NCBI GenBank assembly: GCA_963783095.1
Contig: CAWAMR010000013.1
Span: 186,001 to 250,000 of the forward strand
Reading direction: 5' to 3'
Source of the DNA: CAWAMR01 sp963783095
Lineage (GTDB): Bacteria; Planctomycetota; Planctomycetia; Gemmatales; Gemmataceae
Length of the DNA: 64,000 nt
Every line of letters begins with the position of its first letter. Position 1 is the stretch's first letter. Both the position numbers and the translations under genes were made by a program. The notes under the pieces are model-generated. The model was not told where the DNA came from and ran no database searches. It saw only the letters and a program-made list of their open reading frames with translations. Below, in pieces: positions 1-8,612 of this stretch.

Positions 1-2
1 AT

Positions 3-2984
3 CTCAAGGCATTACCGACCACCGCAATTCCCAAACAGACCATCGATCAACTTCAGAATCTGGAAACCCAGCTTCGTGAAAAGGATGAAAAGCTCTCCGA
101 ACTACTTGCCGACAAAACTGCCCTGGATGCCGAATTGACCCGGTTACGGCAAGTAATCGCGCAGACCAAGAAGGCCAACACGGACCAGGCCGACACCCAC
201 GATTATTCCGAAGAACAAACCCGAGACTACTTCATCGATCTGTTGCTGAAAGAAGCAGGCTGGCCACTCGATCAAGAGCGAGATCGAGAGTTTGAAGTAA
301 CGGGTATGCCCAACACGAAGGGCAAGGGCTTCGTCGATTATGTCCTCTGGGGTGATGATGGCTTGCCTCTGGGCATTATCGAAGCGAAGAGAACCAAGCG
401 CGATCCCCGCGTTGGCCAACAGCAGGCCAAGCTCTACGCCGATTGCCTGGAAAAGATGTTCGGACGCCGGCCCGTGATCTTCTATTCCAACGGTTACGAC
501 CACTGGCTCTGGGACGATACCAATTACCCGCCGCGCCCCGTTCAGGGTTTTTACAAGAAATCCGAATTGGAGTTGTTGATTCAACGCCGAACGAGCCGAA
601 AAGCGCTGGCCAGTGCCACGATCAATGAATTGATCGTTGAACGCTATTACCAGAGCCGGGCCATCCGCAAGACCTGCGAAGCATTTGAGAACGATAAGCA
701 ACGCAAGGCACTACTGGTGATGGCGACGGGGGCCGGCAAAACAAGAACAGTCATTGCCCTGGTCGATTTGTTGATGCAGTGCAACTGGGCCAAGCGCACT
801 TTGTTCTTGGCCGATCGGATTGCCCTGGTGAATCAGGCAGTAAACGCATTCAAGAGGCATCTCCCGACAGTCCCACCCGTCAATCTGGTAACCGACAAGG
901 AAGCAGAGGGACGGGTTTTCGTTTCAACGTATCCGACCATGATGGGATTGATCGACGACATACGGGAGAGTCAACGACGCTTTGGAGTTGGTCACTTCGA
1001 CCTTGTGGTAATCGATGAAGCCCATCGCTCGGTTTTCCAGAAATATAAAGCGATCTTCGACTACTTCGATTCCTTCCTGGTCGGACTTACCGCCACACCG
1101 AAAGGCGAGGTCAACAAGAACACATACACGCTATTCGACCTGGAAAACGGAGTGCCGACCGATGCCTACCCATTGGAGGAGGCAGTTGCCGACAAGTTCC
1201 TTGTGCCGGCAAAGCCCATTTCGGTGCCGCTCAAGTTCCAGCGTGAAGGCATCGACTACGACAAGCTCACCGAAGAAGAGAAAGAACAGTGGGATGATCT
1301 GGAGTGGGGTGAAGAGGGTGAAGCACCCGACAGGGTTGAAGCAGCAGCGGTCAACAAATGGCTTTTCAACAAGGATACGGTCGATAAGGTTCTGGTACAC
1401 CTGATGACGCACGGCATCCACGTTGCGGGTGGTGATAGGCTGGGCAAAACGATCATCTTTGCCAAGAACCAGGCCCATGCGGACTTCATCGCCGAGCGCT
1501 TCGATGTCGGCTTTCCCCATCTCAAAGGAGAGTTCGCGCAAGTCATCACCTTCCAAACCGAATACGCTCAGAGTTTGATCGATGCGTTCTCCGCGAAAGA
1601 CAAGCCACCCCATATAGCCATCTCGGTGGACATGCTCGACACCGGGATTGATGTCCCGGAAGTGGTGAATCTGGTCTTCTTCAAGATTGTCCGCTCAAAG
1701 ACGAAATTCTGGCAAATGGTCGGGCGCGGCACCCGGCTCTGTCCGGACCTGTTCGGGCCGGGCAAGGACAAGAAGTTGTTCTACCTGTTCGATTACTGTG
1801 GGAATCTGGAATTCTTCGGAGCAAACCCCGACACCACGGACAGCGCTTCGGATGAATCGCTTGGCAAAAAAATCTTCAAGGCTAGGCTGGAACTGGTCGG
1901 TGTGTTGGATCACAAGACATCGAAGGGATTGGACGAGGTTACGACAATCCACTCCGATAGGGTTCTCCGAGAAGAGACAGCGGAAAGGCTGCGGAACGAA
2001 GTGGCCGCGATGAACACGGAAAACTTCGTGGTTCGTCCCAAGCGCACGGCTGGTCGAAACATATTCCAAACCAGAGGCATGGAAGGAGCTAACCGTTGAA
2101 GCCCATCAGGAGTTAGCGCACGAAGTGGCGGGCTTGCCATCCGAGTTGAAACCCGAATCGGAGGAAGCCAAGCGGTTCGACCTGTTGATGCTTCGGCTTC
2201 AACTGGCGGTATTGCTGGCAGAGCCAATTTTTGAACGGCTTCGGGATCAGGCCAAGGAGATCGCGGGACTTTTGGAGGAAAAGGAAAATATCCCCAGAGT
2301 CAGGGAACAGATGCCCTTGATCCAGGAAATACAGACGGAAGAGTGGTGGGAAAATGTCACCGCGCCATGCTGGAAAACGTCCGGAAGAAACTTCGTGATC
2401 TTGTCCAACTGATCGAGAAGGCGCACCGCAAGCCGATCTACACGGACTTCACGGATGAGATGGGAACAGGATCGACGATTGAACTACCCGGCTTTGCGGG
2501 GACCGCCGGCGACTTTGAACAATTCCGGATGAAGGCGCGGGCATTCCTCCGAGATCATCAAAACCACACCGCGATTCACAAGCTCCGCACCAATGCCCGG
2601 CTATCGTCATCGGACCTGACAGACCTTGAAGAGATTTTGGTAAGCAACGGTGTCGGCTCAGTGGAAGACATCGAACGTGCCAAGACGGAATCACAAGGAT
2701 TGGGGGTTTTCATCCGCTCGCTTGTCGGCCTCGATCGAGAGGCAGCGAAGCAAGCCTTCGCCGGCTTCTTAACGGGCAAGACGTTAGCTGCGAATCAAAT
2801 CGAGTTTGTAAACATGGTCATCAACTACCTGACCGAACATGGAGTAATGAACGCGGAAACCCTCTACGAATCCCCATTCACCGACATTGCACCTACTGGA
2901 CCGGATGGGATCTTCACCAGTCCACAAATCGACGAACTCATGGCGATTCTGGGGAATGTCCAAGCAATGGCAATGGCAGCGTGA
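3..2984 (+). CDS. hsdR: Type I restriction enzyme R subunit, 5' partial, two frameshifts
   Basis: Motor and nuclease subunit of a type I restriction-modification enzyme of the EcoEI kind; with HsdM and HsdS (not in the window) it translocates and cuts unmodified DNA. The frame is already open at base 3, so the N-terminus lies off the left edge; the first visible ~45 residues look like a coiled coil. Then come a PD-(D/E)xK nuclease segment (FVDYVLW and GIIEAK, about 335-395), Walker A ATGAGKT (~723-745), the DEAH box VIDEAHRS (~1007-1030), GLTATP (~1082) and motif VI QMVGRGTR (~1713). The C-terminal EcoEI-type region is split: an extra base near 2070-2085 gives a stop at 2097-2099, and a base is missing near 2372, which restores the frame. 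The three pieces join into one coherent protein, so sequencing error or very recent decay are both possible. Confidence 0.9.
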
Positions 2985-2995
2985 ACCGAGTGTAG

Positions 2996-3652
2996 TCAAC
3001 CACTACGGGGATGAGGTTCTAAAGGTTTACCCGGTTCCGAAGTGATTTCAGAATGAGAGACTTCTCGAAGGTAGCGGGGTTCAATTTGGTCTATCCTATC
3101 GATGACAATTCCCCAATTACTATGTGTGTCGCGGTAGACTCGCGCCATGCTTGACAGTCCGGTCAAATCAACCCTAATTATGGCGAACGGTTCCGAGTAT
3201 AACAGTTCGTGCTTTTTCACCCAAAAATCCGCACCATCGCCTGTGCCCGGTTTCGTGGTCAACTCAACGCATCCATGAATCTTTCCGAATGTCTCTGGAA
3301 ACTTCGTAAGGCTTCGGGATTCGTTACTGGGAAACAGTCCATCCCGGAAAATGTACGGAATGGTTTTGACGCGCGTAACATGATAAAGTATGTCGCTCTT
3401 AACGGCTATCATCGGTGCCACGATCAAGAACTTATGCTGTGGAGAGTCTACCTGTTCTTTCCTTATCGTTACGATCTGCCAGTCGAGTCGATCTAATCGT
3501 TCTGCGAGACTCGACATGTGCCGCGACAGATCGTGATTCGTTGGATACCAGAACTGCCAAGCTGGGTGAGTACAGACTTCTCCAGGCCCGTCCATACGGT
3601 TATTGCTACCAAGCACTTCAAGCACGACGGCTCGCATTTCCTCACTGCTCAT
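2996..3652 (-). CDS. Putative ADP-ribosyltransferase-fold protein
   Basis: I do not recognise a named family with certainty. The C-terminal half (from about 3430 down) has the look of an ART/RNA 2'-phosphotransferase fold: LYHVTR followed by IPYIFRDGLFPS resembles the first block of DarT- and KptA-like proteins (YHxT, then a hydrophobic helix ending in xGL), and a late AIIRVDL strand and IEPRYLREV segment fit the end of that fold. A catalytic Glu cannot be assigned. The N-terminal ~90 residues are unrecognised. I chose the ATG at 3652 (MSSEEM); the same frame continues to a GTG at 3835 but would run into the repeat tract. It lies tail to tail with hsdR (11 bases between stops) and downstream of the dCTP deaminase gene on the same strand, so a defence or toxin role is possible. 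This is inference. Confidence 0.5.
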   Translation of the reverse strand: MSSEEMRAVVLEVLGSNNRMDGPGEVCTHPAWQFWYPTNHDLSRHMSSLAERLDRLDWQIVTIRKEQVDSPQHKFLIVAPMIAVKSDILYHVTRVKTIPYIFRDGLFPSNESRSLTKFPETFGKIHGCVELTTKPGTGDGADFWVKKHELLYSEPFAIIRVDLTGLSSMARVYRDTHSNWGIVIDRIDQIEPRYLREVSHSEITSEPGKPLEPHPRSG

Positions 3653-3734
3653 TTCCCAGTTTGTTTCGCTGTACACGATTTTTCTCTCCCCATTCCTTCG
3701 CGAATCTGATGCGCGAATCGCATCGGAGGGAAGC

Positions 3735-4007
3735 TCACCCTGATAGTTGTCCTGAGAACAGCGGTGCGTACAACTTGTAACCACGGCGATACTTCCACGA
3801 CCAGTTGAAGAACATACTTCCCGATACCAATCCACTCACAGAAAGACCACTCACAGGTAGGCTACCCAGACTCCCCGACGTACACCCATTCAGAAGACTC
3901 CCCGACGCACACCCATTCAGAAGGATTAACGAATTATCCCCAAGTCCCGAGTTAATCGATAACAGATGATCCCCAAGACTGGAGTTAATTGAAATTGGTG
4001 TTGGCAT
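3735..4007 (-). CDS. Small repeat-bearing ORF, doubtful
   Basis: A 90-codon frame between the dCTP deaminase and the ART-like gene. It starts at an ATG with AGGGG about 10 bases upstream. Its product is made largely of short repeats (SINSSLGDHLL / SINSGLGDNSL, then LLNGCASGS / LLNGCTSGS, then VSG units) because the DNA beneath is tandemly repeated. The last 26 residues are aromatic and basic (FFNWSWKYRRGYK). It may be a real small protein of the cassette or only an open frame across a minisatellite; no family is recognised. Confidence 0.25.
   Translation of the reverse strand: MPTPISINSSLGDHLLSINSGLGDNSLILLNGCASGSLLNGCTSGSLGSLPVSGLSVSGLVSGSMFFNWSWKYRRGYKLYAPLFSGQLSG
3868..3989. repeat. Two adjacent pairs of direct tandem repeats
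   Basis: Bases 3868-3894 and 3895-3921 are copies of a 27-base unit differing at one position (core GACTCCCCGACG, then ACACCCATTCAG). Just beyond, 3934-3956 and 3967-3989 are copies with a 33-base period (core ATCCCCAAG, then GAGTTAAT). Both periods are multiples of three, so a reading frame can cross them. They separate the dCTP deaminase from the ART-like gene. Confidence 0.8.
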
Positions 4008-4078
4008 GATCGAACCCCTGATGTTTGGCAAAGAAACCACTTAGACTATTATCGCTTTGGCAAGAATTAACGGCTACT

Positions 4079-4882
4079 TCAACAGCCCCACCACGTCCTG
4101 AATGGCGTTGCGGCCCGGATGGACGGCGAAGATGGTTTGCGGGAAGAAGCACTTTGAAGGCGCGCTGGGGGTGAACTACAAGGTAGTGAGGAACGCGGGG
4201 GAATTGCTGTAGCAGATACCCTAACCCCAAGCGAGGATAACCGACGCAAAAATCGAGACCCATTTAGATAGTCTGCACCTTTGCCAATTTCTGCGCAGAG
4301 GTCATCCAGTTCGATTGTTCCGAGCGATGGCATTCTTGAACCGACGAATTGACTTGCGTCAACTTGATCTGTGTCAGGCGTCTCAACTTTATGGATACAG
4401 AGTTGGCAGATCCGCATTCCCGGTATGATTTCTATTGGCAATTCGCCTACGTTCGTTAATTCCAATGTCAGACAACCTTTGAAACCAGGATGCACGCCAG
4501 TCGCCGTGGCAATGATGAGTCCACGGCGTCCCCAACTGGACTTGCCTATGACATACGCTGCCATGTCCTTGGGAAGCCGGATCCATTCGAGTGTCACACT
4601 TAAAACGAAACTGCGTGGATGAAGATAATAACTCTCACCAAAGGGCACATATTGTTTTCGAGTTAGCTGCGATTCAATCCCTTTGTGATCTATTTTTAGG
4701 TGAGACATTCTCGCTTGGCGAAGGTTGACAAACCATGTGCCAAGACGAAGATCGATCGAAGCAGCCCCGCCGGCTCTCAACTTCGTCAGATCGGGACTCG
4801 GCGTTATTACGAGCGGGTCAGTTGCGTGCGGTTGTGATCCGAGTTCAAGGTGATCGGCAATCTTCTCAGCCTTCAGCATCAT
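4079..4882 (-). CDS. dCTP deaminase / dUTPase-superfamily protein
   Basis: Trimeric dCTP deaminases convert dCTP to dUTP (some also hydrolyse dUTP); several family members deplete nucleotides during phage infection. The signature is clear in residues ~110-170: a GKSSWGRRGL loop (equivalent of GRSSLARLGL, with the second Arg kept and the first Arg changed to Lys), then GVHPGFKGCLTLELTNVG, whose LE carries the expected catalytic Glu, then PGMRICQL. Residues ~1-60 match the usual SIDLRLG start. At 267 residues it is longer than ordinary Dcd (~190): the last ~60 residues (from about 4260 down) are Ser/Arg/Pro-rich and look like readthrough into unrelated or degenerate sequence. Its ATG overlaps the stop of the HExxH gene by four bases (ATGA), so the two are translationally coupled. 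The place beside hsdR suggests defence rather than housekeeping pyrimidine synthesis. Confidence 0.8.
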   Translation of the reverse strand: MMLKAEKIADHLELGSQPHATDPLVITPSPDLTKLRAGGAASIDLRLGTWFVNLRQARMSHLKIDHKGIESQLTRKQYVPFGESYYLHPRSFVLSVTLEWIRLPKDMAAYVIGKSSWGRRGLIIATATGVHPGFKGCLTLELTNVGELPIEIIPGMRICQLCIHKVETPDTDQVDASQFVGSRMPSLGTIELDDLCAEIGKGADYLNGSRFLRRLSSLGVRVSATAIPPRSSLPCSSPPARLQSASSRKPSSPSIRAATPFRTWWGC

Positions 4883-6132
4883 GGCAGCCTCTCGATCTGA
4901 AAAACCTCAATCGTTTTAAGGGCGAGTTCCTTGATGATTGAAGCACGTCGATCAAATATCTGTGGGATGGTGTTCCAAAAAGTCGGATCCAGGAATACAC
5001 GCCATCCCGCGTTGATGACATCTGCAAGGCATTTGCAATTTTCTGCTGGAACGACGAACGAGAATCGGTTGCGAATCCGTTCGATCTCTTCGTGGGATGA
5101 CAAAACCGTTCCTGACTGTCTTACTATTTCGTCTGCTTTGCGTACGATGGTGTCAATCATTCTCGCTAATGCCTGATCGGCAATCTTAAGCCGAAAGCGT
5201 TTGGTTTCACTTGGGCTGGCAGGCAAATCGTCCTCAAACTCATCAACGTATCCATTCGGGCAAGTAATGCCGTAAGAGTTTGCGGCAGCGACAAGGTTTC
5301 TCACGCGTGTCTTCATGCTTGGGTACTGTGGTGAGCGCTCTCCAGAATGGGACGGTGAAAGCAGATACGCGAAGGAATGAAGGTAGGATTCGCCAAATAG
5401 ACGCAACCCGATGAAATCGCAGAAAGTTTCTTCGGTCTGGCCCAATGCCGAAGCGAGGATCGGTTCCCAGGTCTGCACAAGAAAAAGGTTGTTTGCTAAC
5501 TCTGTTTGCTGGATTTGGACTGGCACATTAAAGACAGTCTGGAATTCGTTCCAGTCAGTTTTGATGCCGGCGAGGATCGCTTGGTGGATGTCTTGCTCAA
5601 TCTGCGATCTGAGACGTTGCTTGGCCCATACCGAATGACCAAGTTCATGACCTGCTAACGGAATTAGAAGAGGATTCGCAGATTCCGAGGCAGGCAATCC
5701 GATAAAAACGAAGTTGGGTAAATTCGGGATCTGGTCAAACATTAACGGTGAGAAGTCCCACTCGGACGAAAGTATGAGGCGTGTCGTGCGACTGCTCGGA
5801 TTCTTTCCGTCAAGAACATCCCGAATTAGGTCGAGGAGCGGAGCAAAGACTTCAAACGTATTTCTGACATTGGTTGACCGTAGAATAAAGCCCAGTAGCG
5901 GTAGGTAATCAAAAAGATCCCGTAGTGACAGCGCACACGCCTGTTTCACCGTATCAATGTTGCTCCTCGGAGAAAATGATTTGAGCTGCACAAGTTTCTG
6001 AGAAAATTTCGCCCGAACCAACTCCAGCGCATCCCTGGAGTGACTGTAGGGAAATTCTGATTGGAGCAGCCGATCGACCTCTCCAAGAAAGGCTTGTAGA
6101 CGATCGCAAGCGTACTGGAGAAACGGATTCAA
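4879..6132 (-). CDS. Putative zinc metallopeptidase-like protein (HExxH), cassette gene
   Basis: 417 residues, family not recognised. The one telling motif is near residue 180: LLIPLAGHELGHSVWAKQRL, where HELGH is a zincin-type HExxH motif in a hydrophobic helix. A third zinc ligand is not obvious; a candidate acidic region follows at ETFCDFIGLRLFGESYLHSF (~residues 250-270), which resembles the glutamate helix of gluzincins. No signal peptide and no clear membrane span, so it is probably cytoplasmic. It lies 3 bases after the small upstream gene and overlaps the dCTP deaminase start by four bases, so all three are one operon. Role unknown; it could be an activating or effector protease or an inactive zinc-binding partner. 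Confidence 0.6.
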   Translation of the reverse strand: MNPFLQYACDRLQAFLGEVDRLLQSEFPYSHSRDALELVRAKFSQKLVQLKSFSPRSNIDTVKQACALSLRDLFDYLPLLGFILRSTNVRNTFEVFAPLLDLIRDVLDGKNPSSRTTRLILSSEWDFSPLMFDQIPNLPNFVFIGLPASESANPLLIPLAGHELGHSVWAKQRLRSQIEQDIHQAILAGIKTDWNEFQTVFNVPVQIQQTELANNLFLVQTWEPILASALGQTEETFCDFIGLRLFGESYLHSFAYLLSPSHSGERSPQYPSMKTRVRNLVAAANSYGITCPNGYVDEFEDDLPASPSETKRFRLKIADQALARMIDTIVRKADEIVRQSGTVLSSHEEIERIRNRFSFVVPAENCKCLADVINAGWRVFLDPTFWNTIPQIFDRRASIIKELALKTIEVFQIERLP

Positions 6133-6135
6133 TAA

Positions 6136-6600
6136 TCACCTTCGAAAAGGATGTTCCGGTCTGGTCCTCGCCCGTGAATGTTCAGAAGCGAGGGCTAAGC
6201 GGGACAATGTTCGGCAAAATGTTTGTAGTTTCATCAACTCCGACTCACCCGGTTTCTGATTTACCTGTGGCGTTCCGAGTCGAGTTAGTTGTTGAGTAAT
6301 CTCACTTGCTTGCTGAATCAGATCCTCAATTCTGGTTAGCGGATCGATTGACCATTGGCTATCATGAATCGCTCGATTCATGACGACCACCGCTGTCGGA
6401 TTGGGTTCTGATTGACTCGCAGACTTACCGACAAGACTGTGGATCTTTTTGGCAAGTTCAATTATAGATTGGAGGTTCGACTTTTCTCCGATTACAAGGT
6501 TGTCAAGTGAAATTGCCGCCTGACACGCGAGAGATGACAAGTCATCCGTTGACTCGTACAAGGTTGACTCCTGAATTTGACTCGTTGATGCTGTGGACAT
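6136..6600 (-). CDS. Hypothetical protein, first gene of the deaminase cassette
   Basis: 154 residues if translation starts at the ATG at 6600 (MSTASTSQ), which has AAGGAAAG about 15 bases upstream; the frame is open to 6717 but that part crosses what looks like leader DNA. The protein is soluble, Ser/Thr/Gln-rich at the start, with predicted helices containing ACQAAISLDNLV and LIQQASEITQQL. No domain is recognised. It is followed after 3 bases by the HExxH gene. By position it could be a regulator, an immunity partner or a structural partner of the deaminase; none of this is shown. Confidence 0.5.
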   Translation of the reverse strand: MSTASTSQIQESTLYESTDDLSSLACQAAISLDNLVIGEKSNLQSIIELAKKIHSLVGKSASQSEPNPTAVVVMNRAIHDSQWSIDPLTRIEDLIQQASEITQQLTRLGTPQVNQKPGESELMKLQTFCRTLSRLALASEHSRARTRPEHPFRR

Positions 6601-7025
6601 GGTAAGTGCTCGCTTTCCTTCTTGGTCGGACGATCCTTCACAGCCGATAATAGGGTGCGGACAAACTTCTCCCAAATGATTGCTTAACTCCGTTGGGATT
6701 GCAACTGAAAATTGCAATGCTGACCATTAGTATATTGGTATCATTCGGATCGTATTGAAAACTTCGGACTGAACGACCAGCATCGCCACCCCGTCCGCCG
6801 AAGCCGGGTTGTGTCCTGTCTCGGATCAGGCAGGAATGAAGAACAGTTAGAGCAGTTTTGGCGGTTTTGAAGAAAAATCTTTTCGGGTCGGTGTAGTACA
6901 CCGGAATGTACCTTTTTCACTCAACTACACCGGATTATTTTGGATCGGCTCTGGCACTCAATTTGATCGAGAAAACACGGTAAAAACAGCGATTTTTAAG
7001 AGAAGTCAAGAACAGTCAAAATCGC
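6601..7025. other. Non-coding junction region between cassette and tRNA remnant
   Basis: No convincing gene. The stretch is AT-rich compared with the DNA to its right. It carries two TACACCGGA sequences (near 6898 and 6934) that echo the TACACCG at the end of the tRNA remnant, and a hairpin with a 9-base stem (AGCGATTTT at 6988-6996 against AAAATCGCT at 7018-7026) abutting the tRNA break. It would also hold the promoter of the minus-strand cassette. The arrangement is what an integrase attachment site with arm-type repeats would look like, but no integrase gene is in view. Confidence 0.4.
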
Positions 7026-7064
7026 TTTATGAAGACCCTGCTCTAACCCCTGAGCTACACCGCC
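7026..7064 (-). pseudogene. 5' half of a tRNA gene with CAU anticodon, truncated in the anticodon loop
   Basis: Read on the minus strand from 7064: acceptor strand GGCGGTG, TA, a D arm GCTC-AGGGGTTA-GAGC with a perfect 4-base stem, A, then GGGTC and a seven-base loop TTCATAA with anticodon CAU. The 3' anticodon strand should be GACCC; instead AGCGA follows and there is no T arm or 3' acceptor. The gene therefore stops at the anticodon loop, one of the known crossover positions for tyrosine recombinases at tRNA genes. The surviving half faces the right-hand DNA, so the inserted DNA would be the region to the left. Confidence 0.65.
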
Positions 7065-7468
7065 GATTTCTCGTGTCTTTCAGTCTTTTTTCTACCTTCG
7101 GTCGATTCCTCGAACTTGATCATCCCCAATTCAAAAGGAGTGGGAACAGTCGTCCAAAGTTCAGGGGGCGAGTCCGTTTCCTTCGGAAAAGACTCCTGAC
7201 GAGGCATTTCGTCTTTATCAGAAGGAGCTACCTGATCGTCAAGCGGGATGCGACCCACGAGCAAAGCCATCGCGGTCGCGCGATGATACCAGGGCGTTTC
7301 AAAACCCGGAATAGTTGGCCATAAAGGGCCTGCCCACCATCGCACGGTCCAATAGCGACCGGTTTCAACCATACTCGTCCAACACATTTGTCTTGATTCG
7401 GCGTTAATATTGTCTATCATGACGAAATAGTTATCCAACAGTTGATCCACACCCCCTTGCGCCAACAC
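7055..7468 (-). CDS. Hypothetical Trp-rich protein
   Basis: Up to 137 codons from a GTG at 7468; an internal ATG (MIDNINAESRQ) is an alternative start. The middle is rich in tryptophan (TGRYWTVRWWAGPLWPTIPG) and the tail is charged and ends in KKTERHEKSAV. No family is recognised, and no good ribosome site was found. Its last codons overlap the tRNA remnant, so it was probably formed or truncated at the integration junction. It may not be a real gene. Confidence 0.3.
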   Translation of the reverse strand: MLAQGGVDQLLDNYFVMIDNINAESRQMCWTSMVETGRYWTVRWWAGPLWPTIPGFETPWYHRATAMALLVGRIPLDDQVAPSDKDEMPRQESFPKETDSPPELWTTVPTPFELGMIKFEESTEGRKKTERHEKSAV

Positions 7469-7581
7469 TCTCGGTGTGAGTTCAACTTCTCTCCGGTGAC
7501 GACTCGGATTGCCTTGTTTTGAACTTTATCCAAACCTCTCCATTTGGGTTTATTGATTCGTTCAATATGCGGAGGTTTCAC

Positions 7582-8567
7582 ATGCAAAAAATGCCAATGC
7601 TACGCGCGAAGCGATCGGCTTTCACGTTGATCGAGTTATTAGTTGTCATCGCGATCATCGCCGTTCTGGTGGGTCTCCTTCTGCCCGCTGTGCAGAAGGT
7701 ACGCGAGGCGGCACAGTCGACGCGTTGCAAGAATAACATGAAGCAGATCGGACTAGCCACTCACAACGCGACGGATACGATCGGTTACTTTCCGTGCTTT
7801 TTCGGGTGGTATCCATCGCAAAGCACTATCCCTGGTTCCGGGTTGGGCTCGGAATTGTTCCACTTGCTCCCCTACATCGAACAAAACAACTTGTACCTAG
7901 CGTCGAGCACCACAGCCACCGACTTCACCTATCAGAATCCGGGTGGACCTTATTTCAGCAGCGCGGCCGGGTACGGAACTTCGAGCTTTGTCGGCGCTCA
8001 GCCCATAAAAATCTATTATTGCGGTTCGGATCCCACCATACCTCAAGGCGGAGTCGTCACAAACAATGTGTACGGCAATTATGACGGTGGACAGCCACTC
8101 TGGGGAGCGAGCAGCTACGCCGGCAATGCCACGATCATGGGAAGTTTCTCGCCTCAATACTGGACCTTTGCCAATATCGTTGACGGCTTGTCGAATACGG
8201 TTATCTTTTATGAGCGCTATGCTGTTTGCGACGGCACGAACCCGGCGTTCGCACCGGCCTATCCACCGGGTGAAGTACGCGCCTGTCTTTGGGACTGGTG
8301 CGAACCAGCCGCGCAACAGCTGGGCACGCCCAGTGGCCGGTCTACGGCGACTACGTTTCACCCTACGCAGGCAATTTCCCGCTTCCGCAAATATCGCCAA
8401 GCCCTGGGTTCTGTGACTGGGCTGCAGCGAACACGGGCCACCCAGGCGGGGTGAACGTGATCCTGTGCGATGGGAGCGTCCGATCCGTCTCGGGCTCCGT
8501 TTCGCAGATTACGTGGCGGGCTGTCAACACGCCACAGGGCGGAGAGTTGATTGGAACCGACTGGTAA
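7582..8567 (+). CDS. DUF1559 / H-X9-DG prepilin-like protein, one frameshift
   Basis: Planctomycete-type major pseudopilin: a type IV prepilin methylation site and N-terminal helix (SAFTLIELLVVIAIIAVLVG) followed by a large exported beta-rich domain of the DUF1559 family. Start at ATG 7582, with GGAGG six bases upstream; an earlier in-frame codon at 7519 has no such site. The processing glycine is replaced by S-A before FTLIE, a common variant. The family-defining C-terminal H-X9-DG motif is present as HPGGVNVILCDG (about 8440-8475), but in another frame: one base is lost near 8315-8330, and the protein resumes as QWPVYGDYVSPYAGNF. These proteins are thought to form surface or secretion-linked pseudopili. 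It stands alone, without pilus assembly genes nearby. Confidence 0.88.
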
Positions 8568-8612
8568 TGAAATGCAACTCGAATTCCGAACCAGCGTCGA
8601 AGGGCACTGCTG

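Noticed and set aside
3868..3989. Possible CRISPR-like repeats
   Set aside because: Only two copies of each unit, directly adjacent without spacers, and no cas genes.
6638..6901. 87-codon minus-strand frame before the cassette
   Set aside because: No ribosome site or family resemblance; it overlaps the likely leader and attachment-site DNA.
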